NCBI GenBank assembly: GCA_009392295.1
Contig: VFGW01000008.1
Span: 1 to 64,000 of the forward strand
Direction of reading: 5' to 3'
DNA: 64,000 nt
From: SAR202 cluster bacterium
GTDB lineage: Bacteria > Chloroflexota > Dehalococcoidia > Lucifugimonadales > GCA-2719675
Part shown: one piece after another, positions 8,202 to 18,710 of the stretch
How the letters are laid out: every line of letters begins with the position of its first letter
How positions within the stretch are numbered: the first letter of the stretch is position 1
Position numbers and translations under genes: made by a program
The notes under the pieces: generated by a model
Told to the model about the DNA's origin: nothing
The model's input: the letters and a program-made list of their open reading frames with translations, nothing else
Databases searched by the model: none

Positions 8202-9794
8202 TTATTCAAGGAAATCACGTAGTTTTTTTGATCTTGTCGGGTGTCGTAATTTTCTCAACGCTTTTGCTTCAATTTGTCGTATGCGTTCTCTTGTGACTCC
8301 AAAAGTTCTTCCTACTTCTTCTAGGGTCCTTTGGCGTCCGTCTTCAAGCCCAAATCTGAGAGAAAGAACTTCAGACTCTCGAGAGCTTAGGGTTTCTAAA
8401 ACATCATCTACTTGTTCTTTCAATAACTGATAAGATGCAGCTTCCGCTGGAGCAACTGTATTTCTATCTTCTATGAAATCACCTAGATGGCTATCTTCTT
8501 CTTCACCTATAGGGGTTTCTAGCGAAACGGGCTCTTGAGAGATTTTTAGAATTTCTTTAACCCTTTCTGGTGAAACACCCATTCCTTCTCCAATTTCTTC
8601 ATTAGTTGGCTCCCTGCCATATTCTTGAACAAGCCGACGGGAAACTCTAAGGAGTTTATTAATAGTTTCTACCATATGCACTGGTATTCTGATGGTACGT
8701 GCTTGGTCGGCGATAGCTCTTGTTATGGCTTGCCTTATCCACCAGGTTGCATATGTACTGAATTTAAATCCTTTGCGATAATCAAATTTTTCTACAGCAC
8801 GAATAAGTCCAATATTTCCTTCTTGAATTAAATCTAGCAGAGACATTCCTCGTCCAATATATTTTTTTGCAACGCTAACTACAAGTCTAAGGTTGGCTTC
8901 TGATAAATGTGATTGAGCTAATTCACCGTCGTTTTTAATTTTACTTATTGACTGAACTAATAAAAATTCAAAGGAATTAAGCTTTGTTGTGAAAGCTACC
9001 TCGTTGGTAATTTCTTTTAATGTGTCTAGAGGAGTTTTTGGTTCAATTAGATCAAAAATATTTTCAGGCAATACGCTGGCATTCATAGATAAATTTTTAA
9101 TTTGTTGAATTGCTTCTTCAGGACTGATGTTGAGTATTTCCGAGATGAAATTTGTTAGATCTTCTGATATGTCACCATCTAAAACTTCTCTGAATTTTTC
9201 ATTGGAAATCATTTCTGAAATTGTTATGTTTTCATCGATACCAGCTTTTTTAGCAATGCTTTGTGCTAAAGGGACACTTTCAGATATGTTGTTTATAATA
9301 TTTAAATAAATTCTCCATGCGCCAGGTTTTCTTCCGTCGGGGCTGGTTAGTTCAGATTCAACAGAACGTATATGTGTGGAAAGTTCCATCTCTCTGGCTA
9401 ATTTACGTTCTTCTTTAGCTTTAAGAAGGTGAACTCGGCCAATTTCGCGTAAGTATAATCTTACAGGGTCGTCAACTATTTCGGCAGGATTGGTCGCAGC
9501 TACATCAGTTGTTTCAGGTACAGGTTTTTCCCAGGATTCTTGGTTATTATTAGTAGTAGATTCAATTTTGTTTGGATCGAAACTAGGGCTTTCTTCATCA
9601 TCAATTTCTTCCATATCGAGCGCGTCAACTTCGAGGTCGTCTTCTGATATTTCAGTTTCAGTATCGGCTATGATGGATTGAAGTTTTCTAGATCGCATTT
9701 CTGACAAGTGAACGATGTCTTTTGACGATTCAGATTGTTCAACCAAATTTATTAGTAATGAGTCCATTTCGGTTTGTTTTTTTTTGGTTGCCAT
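8202..9794 (-). CDS. rpoD: primary RNA polymerase sigma factor RpoD (SigA)
   Basis: The 530-residue protein has the full set of group 1 sigma regions. Region 1.2 begins [11 protein letters not shown]. Region 2 holds [22 protein letters not shown] and [19 protein letters not shown], which recognises and melts the -10 element. Region 3 includes [14 protein letters not shown], and region 4 has [25 protein letters not shown] for -35 recognition. The N-terminal ~90 residues are strongly acidic (for example [21 protein letters not shown]), like region 1.1. ATG 9794 is preceded by TAGGG at suitable distance. It lies 34 nt after dnaG, the classic dnaG-rpoD macromolecular synthesis arrangement. The -10/-35 pairs noted elsewhere in this window assume this sigma reads the standard consensus. 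Confidence 0.97.
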   Translation of the reverse strand: MATKKKQTEMDSLLINLVEQSESSKDIVHLSEMRSRKLQSIIADTETEISEDDLEVDALDMEEIDDEESPSFDPNKIESTTNNNQESWEKPVPETTDVAATNPAEIVDDPVRLYLREIGRVHLLKAKEERKLAREMELSTHIRSVESELTSPDGRKPGAWRIYLNIINNISESVPLAQSIAKKAGIDENITISEMISNEKFREVLDGDISEDLTNFISEILNISPEEAIQQIKNLSMNASVLPENIFDLIEPKTPLDTLKEITNEVAFTTKLNSFEFLLVQSISKIKNDGELAQSHLSEANLRLVVSVAKKYIGRGMSLLDLIQEGNIGLIRAVEKFDYRKGFKFSTYATWWIRQAITRAIADQARTIRIPVHMVETINKLLRVSRRLVQEYGREPTNEEIGEGMGVSPERVKEILKISQEPVSLETPIGEEEDSHLGDFIEDRNTVAPAEAASYQLLKEQVDDVLETLSSRESEVLSLRFGLEDGRQRTLEEVGRTFGVTRERIRQIEAKALRKLRHPTRSKKLRDFLE

Positions 9795-9828
9795 ATTTTT
9801 CCCTATAATGAATAATTGGTTTAGCTAG

Positions 9829-11628
9829 TTAGGATGTTTTTTGATTATATTTATTCAAGCTGATTTTAAGTTTTTGGTTTAAATCTACAATTACTTTTTC
9901 AATTTCTTTTGGATTTTGAGAGCTGTCTTCTATTGATGAAAGTAATTCTCTTTGCATGTTTTTAATATGTACTTGTTCAAGTTTTGCGATCGACTGATTC
10001 AAGGTGTTAACTGCAGAAAATTCACTAACTGGTTCAATTTTCAAAGAAAGTAAATAGTTTAATTGTTCCTTAAGTATAGGCGAAAGTATAATTTCTAACT
10101 CCTCTATTGTATTAGAATTCAAGAAACTAGTAAAGATTTCCCTGTTCTCTGTTTTTTGAAAAATTTCAGTTTCTGGCGCATTGATTTGATCTTTAGATTG
10201 TGGGAATTGAAGCAATATTGCCATGATGAAATTTTCTGTTTTATAAGGATCTGATTTAAGTGCAGATAAAGAGATGGAATTATTATGTTTTTTTTGTCTT
10301 TTTAGATTCTTTGAAAAAGGCTTTGAAGCTCTTCCTATATTTGAACGTATTGCGTCAGAAGAAACCTGAAGTTTTTTTGAGAGTATTTCAATGTAATGCT
10401 CTTGTTCGATACTGCTTTTTGATGATGTGATGGTTGGAATTAATGCGTTAATTATTTGGCCTTTTCCTTCGGGTGTAGTTTTATCATTTTTTTCTGACAC
10501 AATTTCTATAATAAATTCTTTGTATGGCATTGCATTTTCAATCAGGGTTTTCCAGCCACTTAAATTGTTTTTTATTAATGAATCGGGGTCTTCACCTTTT
10601 GGAAGTGCTGCAATTTTAATTTTTGGAGGCTTTCCAAGATTAAGTAAATTATTTTGAAATAAATTGTTTTGAGTATCTAACACATGCCATGCTGATTCTA
10701 GGCTGCGTAGAGTAGCGGATTGGCCAGCAGTGTCTGAGTCCATTGCCAAAATGTAATCTTTTGCAAGGCGTTTGATAGAATTTACTTGCTGTTCTGTTAT
10801 GGCTGTGCCCATTGAAGCAATTACATTTTTTTCTTTGTTTTGGTGTGCTGTAATTACGTCCATGTATCCTTCGACAATGACTGCACAATTTAAATCTTTA
10901 ATTGAGTTAGATGCTTTGTTTAATCCAAACAATATTGATTGTTTATCGAAAATTTCTGTTTTAGGTGTGTTTAAATATTTAGGGTTAGAATCGTCTAGGC
11001 ATCTTCCCCCAAAGCCTACTATTTTTCCTTGTTTGTTTTCGATAGGAAACATGATTCTGTTCCAGAAAAAATCTGTTACTTGTCCTGGGCGTGCAATTTT
11101 GCATAGTCCTGTTTGTTCAATTTGCTTCTCGTCAAAACCGGAGCTTAAAAGTTTATTTAATAATGTATTGTTGCTTGGCAAACTAAAACCAATTCTAAAA
11201 TCCGAAATTGTTTTTTCAGTTAAATCTCTTTTGTCGATGTAATTTTTTGCTAAAGATCCAGAGCTTGAGTTTAGTGATTCTTGAAAAAACAGTGCTGCTT
11301 GTTCGTTAATTTCATATAAAAAATCTGTTTTTTGATGCTTGACGGAATCGTTAAGGTTTATTCCAGCTTGCTGGGATAATTGTTTTATCGACGTATAAAA
11401 ATCTACATTTTCAATTTTCATCACAAAAGAAAGAACATCGCCACCTGTTGAACAGGCACCAAAACAACGCCATGATTGGCGCTGGGGACTGACAATAAAA
11501 GAAGGAGTTTTTTCTGAATGAAATGGACACACGGCTTTGTAATTCGAGCCTGCCTTGTTTAAAGTAATATATGAAGAAATTAAATCGACTATGTCAATTC
11601 TATCTTTTATGTCGTCAGTGATTGCCAT
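9829..11628 (-). CDS. dnaG: DNA primase DnaG
   Basis: Makes RNA primers at the replication fork. The N-terminal CHC2 zinc finger is visible: Cys34 and His37 (CPFH), then Cys55 and Cys59 (CFGAC). The second pair is spaced C-x3-C instead of the textbook C-x2-C; I recall this variant from Chloroflexota primases. The TOPRIM catalytic core follows, with the acidic VIVEGYMDV and AMDSDTAGQ motifs. The C-terminal helicase-binding part is poorly conserved, as usual. Length (599) is normal. It sits between two small unknown genes and rpoD, all on the minus strand with short gaps, so it is probably transcribed from a promoter ahead of dgt. Confidence 0.96.
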   Translation of the reverse strand: MAITDDIKDRIDIVDLISSYITLNKAGSNYKAVCPFHSEKTPSFIVSPQRQSWRCFGACSTGGDVLSFVMKIENVDFYTSIKQLSQQAGINLNDSVKHQKTDFLYEINEQAALFFQESLNSSSGSLAKNYIDKRDLTEKTISDFRIGFSLPSNNTLLNKLLSSGFDEKQIEQTGLCKIARPGQVTDFFWNRIMFPIENKQGKIVGFGGRCLDDSNPKYLNTPKTEIFDKQSILFGLNKASNSIKDLNCAVIVEGYMDVITAHQNKEKNVIASMGTAITEQQVNSIKRLAKDYILAMDSDTAGQSATLRSLESAWHVLDTQNNLFQNNLLNLGKPPKIKIAALPKGEDPDSLIKNNLSGWKTLIENAMPYKEFIIEIVSEKNDKTTPEGKGQIINALIPTITSSKSSIEQEHYIEILSKKLQVSSDAIRSNIGRASKPFSKNLKRQKKHNNSISLSALKSDPYKTENFIMAILLQFPQSKDQINAPETEIFQKTENREIFTSFLNSNTIEELEIILSPILKEQLNYLLSLKIEPVSEFSAVNTLNQSIAKLEQVHIKNMQRELLSSIEDSSQNPKEIEKVIVDLNQKLKISLNKYNQKTS

Positions 11629-11673
11629 AAAATCTGCCGATGATTATTTTTAAGGGCTTTGGGTAAGATTATA

Positions 11674-12039
11674 TTACGATTCTGAACTTTTTGTTTTGCT
11701 GGATTCATGTTTTTTAAATGCAAATTCGGCAGTTTTGATCATTGGATTTAACATTCTTTTGGAATGCCACATAATATGCTCTAGTGAGATTTTTAAATCT
11801 ACTAAGTTATTGCCCAGATCACGATATGATTTTTTTTGAGAGTTATCCATTAGTTCTTGTAATTGAATTGCCAATTTTTTTTGAGATGTCCATATATCTC
11901 CTAGATCAACGCATAAGTCTGAAATTTTGCTGTTTTTAGAATCTGGGAATTCCATTTTTTGAAAACATGCTAAAAACTCATGTGCTACGTTTGCACTTTC
12001 GGATGCGATAATTTCATCTGTTTGTAATTCGTTTTTCAT
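11674..12039 (-). CDS. small helical protein between dgt and dnaG, unknown
   Basis: Start placed at ATG 12039, giving 121 residues: AAAGGG lies about 7 nt upstream, whereas the upstream ATG at 12087 would overlap the preceding gene and lacks a site. The protein is rich in charged residues and predicted helix (EFLACFQKMEF, KKLAIQLQELMDN, LEHIMWHSKRML), with no signal peptide or membrane segment, and ends in a Lys/Ser-rich tail. It overall resembles a four-helix bundle or DUF-type accessory protein. I do not recognise the family. Being embedded in dgt-dnaG-rpoD suggests a housekeeping or nucleic-acid-linked role, which is inference only. Confidence 0.65.
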   Translation of the reverse strand: MKNELQTDEIIASESANVAHEFLACFQKMEFPDSKNSKISDLCVDLGDIWTSQKKLAIQLQELMDNSQKKSYRDLGNNLVDLKISLEHIMWHSKRMLNPMIKTAEFAFKKHESSKTKSSES

Positions 12040-12050
12040 TTTTGTGCCCT

Positions 12051-12305
12051 TTATGGTTGTTGGTAGTGGGTTATATAGTCCATCCATGCTGGCTTAATGT
12101 TTTGAAGATTTTTTTCTTGGTTTTTATTATCCATCAAAGAAATGTTTTCAAAAACTCTTTTCCATAAGTAGTCAACTTCTGATTTCCATGAGTCAAATTC
12201 TGGGCTATGAGAATCTCTTTGCATTGCTATTAAATGTTCCTCAATTAAAACTAATAAATTTTGCACCGTTCTATTTAAAATGGAATTTGAATACGACAGA
12301 GACAT
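12051..12305 (-). CDS. 84-residue protein downstream of dgt, unknown
   Basis: ATG 12305 lies 3 nt after the dgt stop, and the gene ends 11 nt before the next start, so it is tightly packed in the dgt-dnaG-rpoD transcription unit. The sequence appears all-helical, with aromatic-rich stretches (SWKSEVDYLWKRVFENISLMD and PAWMDYITHY) and no signal or membrane segment. No catalytic motif is visible and I do not recognise a family. Tight spacing and clean start and stop positions support it as real. It may act with the 121-residue protein that follows, as both are small, soluble and helical. Confidence 0.6.
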   Translation of the reverse strand: MSLSYSNSILNRTVQNLLVLIEEHLIAMQRDSHSPEFDSWKSEVDYLWKRVFENISLMDNKNQEKNLQNIKPAWMDYITHYQQP

Positions 12306-12308
12306 TAA

Positions 12309-13373
12309 TTAATATTTTCTTGTTAAGGACTTAATGATTAGAGGGTTAAGGTTTTTTGCCGTTCTGATAGCAAATTGATCAGTCATACCCGCAATGTAAT
12401 CTATGATGGTATGGTTTTTTTTGAGCTCAATATTATTTATATTTTCTTTAGATTCATGAAAGTGAGTAAATAATAAATTAACTATTTTTCGGGCAGCTTG
12501 CCCCTCAAGGCTTTTATCTTGGGGTTCGTAAACTTCTTGGAACATGTAATCACGAAAAATATTAAGAGCTTTTTTAACTTTATTACTCATTTGAATTTTT
12601 GGATTGTTATTATAGGTTTTCTTAAGTCCATCTCCACGTGCACTCCAGGAGGTAGAAATTATATCTTTTACCATAGTGTTAATTCTTATAGAGTGAGTTT
12701 CGCCCAAGTCTTCTCCAACTATTATTGGAAGCATTTGCATATTAATAATTCCGTTTCTTAATGCATCTTTTAGATCGTGATTTAAATATGCTATAGCATC
12801 TGATATTCTACACACTTGTGCTTCAAGAGAAAGAGTTGTTGGAAGTTGTTTGTCAAAAAAATCCCCTTTAGGTTTAGAGTGATTTAGGATGCCCTCTTTA
12901 ACCTCTTGCGTGAGATTTAAACCCTCTCCATTTTTTTCTAATAAATCAACTATTCTATGGCTTTGTTTTGCGTGAGTGAATCCGTTCGGCAATAAATTAT
13001 TTAATTCATCTTCGCCTATATGGCCAAAGGGCGTGTGGCCTAAGTCGTGGCCCAATGAAATTGCTTCCGTGAGATCTTCATTTAGTTTTAAGGCACGGGA
13101 TATCGTTCTAGCAATTTGCGCAACCTCAAGTGTATGAGTTAGTCTAGTAATGTAATGATCACCTTTCGGCGAAATAAAAACCTGTGTTTTGTCTTTTAGA
13201 CGCTTGAAAGAATTGGAGTGAATAATTCGATCTCGGTCTCTTTGAAAAGCTGTGCGAATGTCACAATCATCTTCATAAATTTTTCTGCCTAGGGTGGTTT
13301 TTGATTTTGACGCAAAAGGAGATAAATTTTTCTCGCTGTTTTCGGTGTTTTCTCTGATATTAATTGAAACCAA
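12309..13373 (-). CDS. dgt: deoxyguanosinetriphosphate triphosphohydrolase-like protein (dGTPase)
   Basis: An HD-domain phosphohydrolase that removes triphosphate from dNTPs. Visible family signatures are the N-terminal YEDDCDIRTAFQRDRDRI and HSNSFKRLKDKTQVF, the metal-binding THTLEVAQIAR and GHDLGHTPFGHIGE (the HD pair), and the later ISDAIAYLNHDL, where the Asp completes the metal site. Length (354) matches the short bacterial dgt type. Start is TTG 13373, supported by a TAGGG site about 7 nt upstream; there is no ATG nearby. It heads the minus-strand unit dgt - two small genes - dnaG - rpoD - ligase, a gene order I recall from Dehalococcoidia. Confidence 0.92.
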   Translation of the reverse strand: MVSINIRENTENSEKNLSPFASKSKTTLGRKIYEDDCDIRTAFQRDRDRIIHSNSFKRLKDKTQVFISPKGDHYITRLTHTLEVAQIARTISRALKLNEDLTEAISLGHDLGHTPFGHIGEDELNNLLPNGFTHAKQSHRIVDLLEKNGEGLNLTQEVKEGILNHSKPKGDFFDKQLPTTLSLEAQVCRISDAIAYLNHDLKDALRNGIINMQMLPIIVGEDLGETHSIRINTMVKDIISTSWSARGDGLKKTYNNNPKIQMSNKVKKALNIFRDYMFQEVYEPQDKSLEGQAARKIVNLLFTHFHESKENINNIELKKNHTIIDYIAGMTDQFAIRTAKNLNPLIIKSLTRKY

Positions 13374-13464
13374 AATTTTCCCTAATTTATAAAAAATATA
13401 TTTCTACTACTAATATTCAAAAGCTTTAGTAATATTTGATGTTTATTGCTGTACGTAAAGTATT

Positions 13465-13493
13465 TTACCATTTAAAATTATTAATTGTATGTT
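13465..13493 (+). promoter_or_regulatory. candidate promoter of tRNA-Asp
   Basis: TTACCA (13465-13470) and TATGTT (13488-13493) are separated by 17 bp, each matching four of six consensus bases. Transcription would start near 13500, a few bases before the tRNA. In this AT-rich region the match is only suggestive. Confidence 0.35.
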
Positions 13494-13507
13494 AGGGTAT
13501 ACAAATT

Positions 13508-13584
13508 GGCCCCGTGGTGTAGCGGTTTAACATATCGGCCTGTCAAGCCGAAGATCGCCGGTTCGAATCCGGTCGGGGTCGCCA
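13508..13584 (+). tRNA. tRNA-Asp (anticodon GTC), CCA encoded
   Basis: The acceptor arms GGCCCCG (13508-13514) and CGGGGTC (13574-13580) pair with one G-U, followed by discriminator G and encoded CCA (13582-13584). The anticodon arm reads CGGCCTGTCAAGCCG with anticodon GTC, and the T arm is GCCGG-TTCGAAT-CCGGT. Anticodon GTC decodes aspartate. It stands alone between dgt and a convergent DUF1330 gene. Confidence 0.95.
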
Positions 13585-13635
13585 GTTTGTGTTTTTTGCG
13601 AAAATCTTTTCTTTTTTACATACATGAACACTCTA

Positions 13636-13923
13636 TTACTTTCCTTCTACTAGAATTAGGTCTGTGCTTGCTGATAACTTACGTACTGCTCTTGCTTGTT
13701 TGTAACTATCTGATTCATAAAATTTTCTAGCATTTTTAAGACTCTTGAACTCAACAATGATTACAAGGCTAGAATCGCTACCTTCTCGTATGTCTGGATT
13801 CGGGTTACGTACGATAATTTTTCCACCGTATTTAGCAATTATTGGGTCAGACATTTTTTTGAATTTCTCAAACATTTCTGTGTCGTGTACTTGAATACGG
13901 GCAACTAAGTAGCCTTTTGCCAT
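13636..13923 (-). CDS. DUF1330 family protein
   Basis: A 95-residue protein starting at ATG 13923: AAGGAG sits 6 nt upstream of this codon but directly abuts the alternative ATG at 13929. It is a ferredoxin-like alpha/beta (dimeric alpha-beta barrel) type protein with GYLVARIQVHD at the start, YGGKIIVRN in the middle and VIIVEFKSLKNARKFYESDSYKQAR near the end, the DUF1330 pattern. Such proteins are small cytosolic dimers; no activity is established that I can name. Monocistronic or the last gene of the gyrA-rpoBC-tRNA side, 89 nt after the 92-residue gene. Confidence 0.8.
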   Translation of the reverse strand: MAKGYLVARIQVHDTEMFEKFKKMSDPIIAKYGGKIIVRNPNPDIREGSDSSLVIIVEFKSLKNARKFYESDSYKQARAVRKLSASTDLILVEGK

Positions 13924-14012
13924 TATCATCTCCTTAAAATATTTGTTGGGGGTTGGTCAGAAAAATACATATATGATTAAAAGTTAAGATATATAAATTT
14001 TTTGAGATTCAC

Positions 14013-14291
14013 TTAATTTTCCAAATCATTTGTCATTTTTTCTTCCCAAAGGAATGTTAGTATTGCTTTATAGATGATTTTTTTACTAGCATTATGTCCC
14101 ATTTGATCAGGTTTAAATGGATTAACTTTTTCATTTACCCGAATTAATTTATTTTCGATAAGAATTCTGTTTAATCCCAAGTTTTTGAATGCATTATCTA
14201 CAGATTCTTGATTTGCCCCATTAATTAAATCCATGAAAAAGTTTTCAACAAGATTGTTTGCTAATGTGAAATTGTCAATTAATTCAGTCAT
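14013..14291 (-). CDS. 92-residue protein of unknown function
   Basis: ATG 14291 is preceded by AGGAGAT at 7 nt and, 57 nt further up, by a perfect TATAAT, so expression signals are good. The product is soluble, with helical stretches (LANNLVENFFMDLINGA, ASKKIIYKAILTFLWEEK) and no recognised motif, signal or membrane segment. I do not recognise the family. It is flanked by tRNA-Val upstream and DUF1330 downstream on the same strand. Confidence 0.6.
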   Translation of the reverse strand: MTELIDNFTLANNLVENFFMDLINGANQESVDNAFKNLGLNRILIENKLIRVNEKVNPFKPDQMGHNASKKIIYKAILTFLWEEKMTNDLEN

Positions 14292-14346
14292 TTTATATCT
14301 CCTGTTTATTTCTTATTAATGCTACTATCAATATCAACAGAGTGAC

Positions 14347-14352
14347 ATTATA
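14347..14352 (-). promoter_or_regulatory. candidate -10 element for the 92-residue gene
   Basis: On the minus strand 14352-14347 reads TATAAT, a perfect -10. The matching -35 17 bp away (TAAAGA) is weak, three of six. The spacing of about 57 nt to ATG 14291 is reasonable. Confidence 0.4.
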
Positions 14353-14471
14353 ATCAATCTTTAAATTCCTCTTTACCTTCCACGTACACTTCATTCAGAA
14401 TCAATCGTTTTTGGTCAAATCAAGTCAATTTCAAATAATTCGAAGTACCTGAATTTAAGTTCAAAATTTAA

Positions 14472-14549
14472 TGGTGGGCGGTAGTGGACTCGAACCACTG
14501 ACCTCTACGATGTCAACGTAGTACTCTAAACCAACTGAGCTAACCGCCC
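14472..14549 (-). tRNA. tRNA-Val (anticodon GAC), CCA encoded
   Basis: On the minus strand the gene begins GGGCGGTTAGCTCAGTTGG and ends ACCGCCCACCA. The acceptor stem GGGCGGT/ACCGCCC is perfect, with discriminator A and encoded CCA (14472-14474). The anticodon arm CTACG-TTGACAT-CGTAG carries GAC, which reads GUC/GUU valine codons. It starts 24 nt after the rpoC stop with no visible terminator in between, so it may be processed from the rpoBC transcript. Between this tRNA and 14291 no further gene is seen. Confidence 0.95.
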
Positions 14550-14573
14550 AAATAATAGGGAGGGGGGAGATAG

Positions 14574-17500
14574 TTATAAATCTGGTTCTTCTTTCTCTAA
14601 ATCTTGAACAAATTCTTCAAAATTAGGGTCCTGTTGATCAAAGTCATCAGAGAAGCCTGAGTCATTACTTGCTTCTTCTTTTAGATTTTCAACCAAGTCC
14701 TCTAAACTAGCATCTTCTTTTTCTAAACTTTGCACAATGTTTTCTATATTAGACTCTGAAGGACCTTCTTCTGGAAATGGAGAGAGCATTTCTAAGGCTT
14801 TTTGTTTCAGTGCTGCTGCTTCTGTAACAATTTCTTCTTTGGCAGGTATTAATCGTCCAATAATTACGTTTTCTTTTAATCCTTGGAGATCGTCTATTCC
14901 ACCCTTGACTGAAGCTTCAGCTAAGACCCGGGTTGTTTCTTGGAATGAAGCAGCTGCTAAAAAGCTTTCCATGTTTAAAGAAGCCCTAGTGATTCCTAAT
15001 AATACAGGAGTGGCTGAGGAAGGTTCTTTATTGTCAGAAAACATTGAAGCATTAATATCTTCATAGGTGTTTTTATCAATTAATTCACCTGGTAATAAAT
15101 CTGTTTCCCCTATTGATTCAACTCGAACTTTTCTAAGCATTTGCCGAATGATAACTTCGACGTGTTTATCATGAATACCAACACCTTGTGATTTATATAC
15201 TTTTTGTACTTCTTGTAACAAATATTTTTGCACCTCTTCAGGTCCTTGAATATTTAATATTTGTTGGGGGTTTTTTGGCCCAGAAGTTAGTGCTTCTCCG
15301 GCCTTGACAGTAGTATTGTCTTTAATTGTTATGTAAGACGCAGCAGGAATTGTATATTCTCTTAACTCTTCCTCTTCCCAAGAGATTTTTATTTTACGCT
15401 TGGAAGCTGTAATGGTTCCGTTCACTCTAGCTATAATTGGAGAAATTCCATTATCTGATTCAATTGGTTGCGCAATTGGAGAACCTATTGTAATTTTATC
15501 TCCTGTTTTAACCGTAATGTTTTGATTCTTATTTACAGGATACTCATCAACATATTTTTCGGTTGAGCTAACGGTGATAAATCTACCTTCATTTGTTTCG
15601 GTGATTTTTGCAACACCATCAATTTCTGAAAGAATAGCTTGCCCTTTAGGTGATCTAGCTTCAAAGAGTTCTTCAACTCTGGGCAATCCACTGGTAATAT
15701 CAGTTCCGGCAATACCTCCTGTATGGAAAGTTCTCATCGTTAACTGAGTACCTGGTTCTCCGATTGATTGTGCAGCTATAATTCCAACAGCCTCTCCAAT
15801 ATTTGCCAATTTCGAGTCTCCTAATGATGCGCCATAACAAAGTTGACAGACTCCTCTTTTTGATTCACATGTAAGGGGACTGCGCACAGATGCAAAATTA
15901 ACATCAGAATCTGCCAATTTTTTTAATTGATTGGTAGATATCAATTCATTTTTATCAATGATAATTTCTCCAGTAGTATTATCAACTAGTGGCTCTGATG
16001 GCACTCTGCTAGATATCGCTTCGGAAAAACTTGATTCTAATGATTGTTCATTTTCTTTTTCAATTGTAATAGATTTTTTTGTTTGACAATCTTCTTCAGA
16101 AATTGTGATTTCTTGAGCTACGTCAACTAGCCTTCTAGTTAAGTATCCACTGTCCGCAGTTCGTAGTGCGGTGTCAGCAAGACCTTTTCGTGCCCCGTGT
16201 GTAGATATAAAATATTCTAGTACTGTAAGGCCTTCTCGGAAATTAGATTTGATTGGTCTGTCAATAATTCTGCCTTTTGGATCAGACATTAATCCTCTCA
16301 TTCCAGCCATTTGCTTGATTTGAGCAATGTTTCCTTTAGCCCCAGAGGTTGCCATCAAATAAATTCCGCTGTAGTCATGTAGACTGTTTTCAATTACGTC
16401 CGTAAGTTTATCGCTAGCTTCAGTCCAGATTTTAACAGCGTTTTGATATTTTTCCAGATCCGTAATTAGACCATCCATGAATTGTTCCTCTAAGGCCTGG
16501 ATACTATCTTCAGCTTCTTTAATAATTCCACCCTTTTCTTCGGATACAATTACGTCATTAATTGCGATTGTGATTCCTGATTTAGATGCATATTTAAACC
16601 CAATGTCTTTAATACTATCTAGAATTTCTGGCGTTTTTTCCTGTCCTAATTTTTCTGAACAAATCGAAGTGATTTCTTTTAATGTAGGCTTGTCGATTTC
16701 TTTGTTATAAAAATCTAACTCTTTAGGCAAAATTTGGTTAAAAATAATCCTGCCTACAGTAGTTTGAATGTCTTTACCAGCTTCGGAATTTTTAATTTGG
16801 ATATTTGCATGGAGCCCAATTTCCTCTAAGTTATATGCAATTTCAGCATCTTCAAAATCAGCGAAGACTTTGCCTGAACCTTTAGCATTTTCTTTAATCA
16901 TAGTCATGTAATAGCAACCCATAACCATATCCAAAGTAGGCGCAACTATTGGCTCGCCCGAGCTAGGTGATAGCATGTTTTGAGAACTAAGCATTATTTT
17001 GTTAGCTTCTAAAACAGCTTCTTTGGTGAGGGGTACGTGAACAGCCATTTGGTCCCCATCAAAATCAGCATTGAAGGCAGTACAAACAAGAGGGTGAACT
17101 TGGATGGCTCCTCCTTCAATAAGTGTAGGTTTAAATGCCTGTATACCTAATCTATGCAATGTAGGAGCCCTATTGAGTAATACGGGCCTTTCTTTGACTA
17201 CTTCTTCTAGAATATCCCAAATTTCTGGCCTGGCTTTTTCTGCCATTCTTTTTGCACTCTTAATATTGTGAGCGTGTCCACTCATAACTAAGCGGTTCAT
17301 AACAAATGGTTTGTATAATTCAAGGGCCATTTTTCTTGGAATTCCACATTCATCAAGTTTTAAATTTGGCCCGACAGTTATTACAGATCTTCCGCTATAA
17401 TCTACCCGTTTTCCAAGAAGGTTTTGTCTGAAACGTCCCTGTTTGCCTCGGAGTAAATCAGACAATGATTTGAGTTTGTGATTGTGGCTACCTGAGACAG

Positions 17501-18683
17501 CCTGGCCCCTTCTGCCGTTATCAACTAAGGCATCAACAGATTCTTGAAGCATCCTTTTTTCATTTCTGATAATTATTTCAGGTGCTTGTAGGTCAATTAA
17601 CCTTCTTAGACGATTATTTCTATTGATCACTCGTCTGTATAGATCATTTAGATCACTAGTTGCAAATCTTCCACCATCTAGTTGGACCATAGGCCTAAGT
17701 TCTGGAGGGAGTACAGGTAGCACTGTCATAACCATCCATTCAGGCTTGTTGCCGCTTTTCCTAAATGACTCTACAACACGTAAGGTTTTAATAGCTTTTT
17801 TCCTTCTTTGGCCTGAAGTTGATTTTAATTCTTCCATGAATTTATCTTTCATAGAATCTAAATTGATCTCGGATAAGATTTGATATATAGCTTCTGCGCC
17901 CATGCCAGCCTGAAAAACTCCAGGTGCATTGTTTTTTAATATTCTGTATCGAGATTCTGTTAATAATTGTCCGACTCTAAGATCGTTAACCTCATCTAAT
18001 TGTTCTTGATAATCAGTTTCAAGTTCAAATTGTTTTTCTTGAAATTCTTTTCTAGATTTATTGATTTTGTTTTGGGTTTTTTTGGGCAAATTGTTGAAGA
18101 ATTCTTCATCAAGTGTGTCTATGCTTTTTTCGGGGTCTAATTCTATTTTTTCAGCTTCAAGAATTTCTGAAATTGCTAGATTAGATTCTTTTTGGTTTTG
18201 AGACAATTTTTCTGTTTTCATTAGTTCAACATTTTGAATTGCTGGTTCTTTTAATGAATCATTAACGTTTGTAACCAAATATTGAGAAAAATAAATAACT
18301 CTTTCTAAATTCCTTGGGGATAAATCAAGCAACAAACCAATTCTTGAAGGCGTGCCTTTAGAGAACCATATATGAGTTAAAGGAGCAGCAAGTTGAATAT
18401 GTCCCATACGTTCGCGTCTAACTTTTGCTCTTGCTACTTCAACACCACACCTGTCGCAAACAACACCTTTATATCGAATTTTTTTATATTTTCCACAGTA
18501 ACATTCCCAATCTTTTATAGGTCCAAAAATTCGTTCGCAAAAAAGGCCATCCTTTTCTGGTCTAAGAGTTCTATAATTGATAGTTTCTGGCTTGGTAACC
18601 TCTCCATAAGACCAAGTCTTAATTTGATCTGGAGATGCAAGTGAGATACGAATTGCACTAAATTCATTACCTGACATGTACAT
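14574..18683 (-). CDS. rpoC: DNA-directed RNA polymerase subunit beta'
   Basis: At 1369 residues this is full length. The catalytic Mg-binding loop NADFDGD is at residues 538-544. The N-terminal zinc site ([20 protein letters not shown]) and the second zinc site ([13 protein letters not shown]) are intact, and the switch/trigger-loop region includes [22 protein letters not shown] 18683 has GAAAGG about 8 nt upstream; ATG 18677 is an alternative. The gene starts 27 nt after rpoB ends. The last ~60 residues form an acidic tail ([19 protein letters not shown]... [13 protein letters not shown]) beyond the conserved end, echoing the acidic repeat tail of beta. Product is the catalytic largest RNAP subunit. 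Confidence 0.99.
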   Translation of the reverse strand: MYMSGNEFSAIRISLASPDQIKTWSYGEVTKPETINYRTLRPEKDGLFCERIFGPIKDWECYCGKYKKIRYKGVVCDRCGVEVARAKVRRERMGHIQLAAPLTHIWFSKGTPSRIGLLLDLSPRNLERVIYFSQYLVTNVNDSLKEPAIQNVELMKTEKLSQNQKESNLAISEILEAEKIELDPEKSIDTLDEEFFNNLPKKTQNKINKSRKEFQEKQFELETDYQEQLDEVNDLRVGQLLTESRYRILKNNAPGVFQAGMGAEAIYQILSEINLDSMKDKFMEELKSTSGQRRKKAIKTLRVVESFRKSGNKPEWMVMTVLPVLPPELRPMVQLDGGRFATSDLNDLYRRVINRNNRLRRLIDLQAPEIIIRNEKRMLQESVDALVDNGRRGQAVSGSHNHKLKSLSDLLRGKQGRFRQNLLGKRVDYSGRSVITVGPNLKLDECGIPRKMALELYKPFVMNRLVMSGHAHNIKSAKRMAEKARPEIWDILEEVVKERPVLLNRAPTLHRLGIQAFKPTLIEGGAIQVHPLVCTAFNADFDGDQMAVHVPLTKEAVLEANKIMLSSQNMLSPSSGEPIVAPTLDMVMGCYYMTMIKENAKGSGKVFADFEDAEIAYNLEEIGLHANIQIKNSEAGKDIQTTVGRIIFNQILPKELDFYNKEIDKPTLKEITSICSEKLGQEKTPEILDSIKDIGFKYASKSGITIAINDVIVSEEKGGIIKEAEDSIQALEEQFMDGLITDLEKYQNAVKIWTEASDKLTDVIENSLHDYSGIYLMATSGAKGNIAQIKQMAGMRGLMSDPKGRIIDRPIKSNFREGLTVLEYFISTHGARKGLADTALRTADSGYLTRRLVDVAQEITISEEDCQTKKSITIEKENEQSLESSFSEAISSRVPSEPLVDNTTGEIIIDKNELISTNQLKKLADSDVNFASVRSPLTCESKRGVCQLCYGASLGDSKLANIGEAVGIIAAQSIGEPGTQLTMRTFHTGGIAGTDITSGLPRVEELFEARSPKGQAILSEIDGVAKITETNEGRFITVSSTEKYVDEYPVNKNQNITVKTGDKITIGSPIAQPIESDNGISPIIARVNGTITASKRKIKISWEEEELREYTIPAASYITIKDNTTVKAGEALTSGPKNPQQILNIQGPEEVQKYLLQEVQKVYKSQGVGIHDKHVEVIIRQMLRKVRVESIGETDLLPGELIDKNTYEDINASMFSDNKEPSSATPVLLGITRASLNMESFLAAASFQETTRVLAEASVKGGIDDLQGLKENVIIGRLIPAKEEIVTEAAALKQKALEMLSPFPEEGPSESNIENIVQSLEKEDASLEDLVENLKEEASNDSGFSDDFDQQDPNFEEFVQDLEKEEPDL

Positions 18684-18710
18684 TTTTATAAACCTTTCAT
18701 TAGGAAGTTG

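Noticed and set aside
13485-13730. Plus-strand 81-residue open frame
   Set aside because: It runs through the tRNA-Asp gene and antisense to the DUF1330 gene, so it is not coding.
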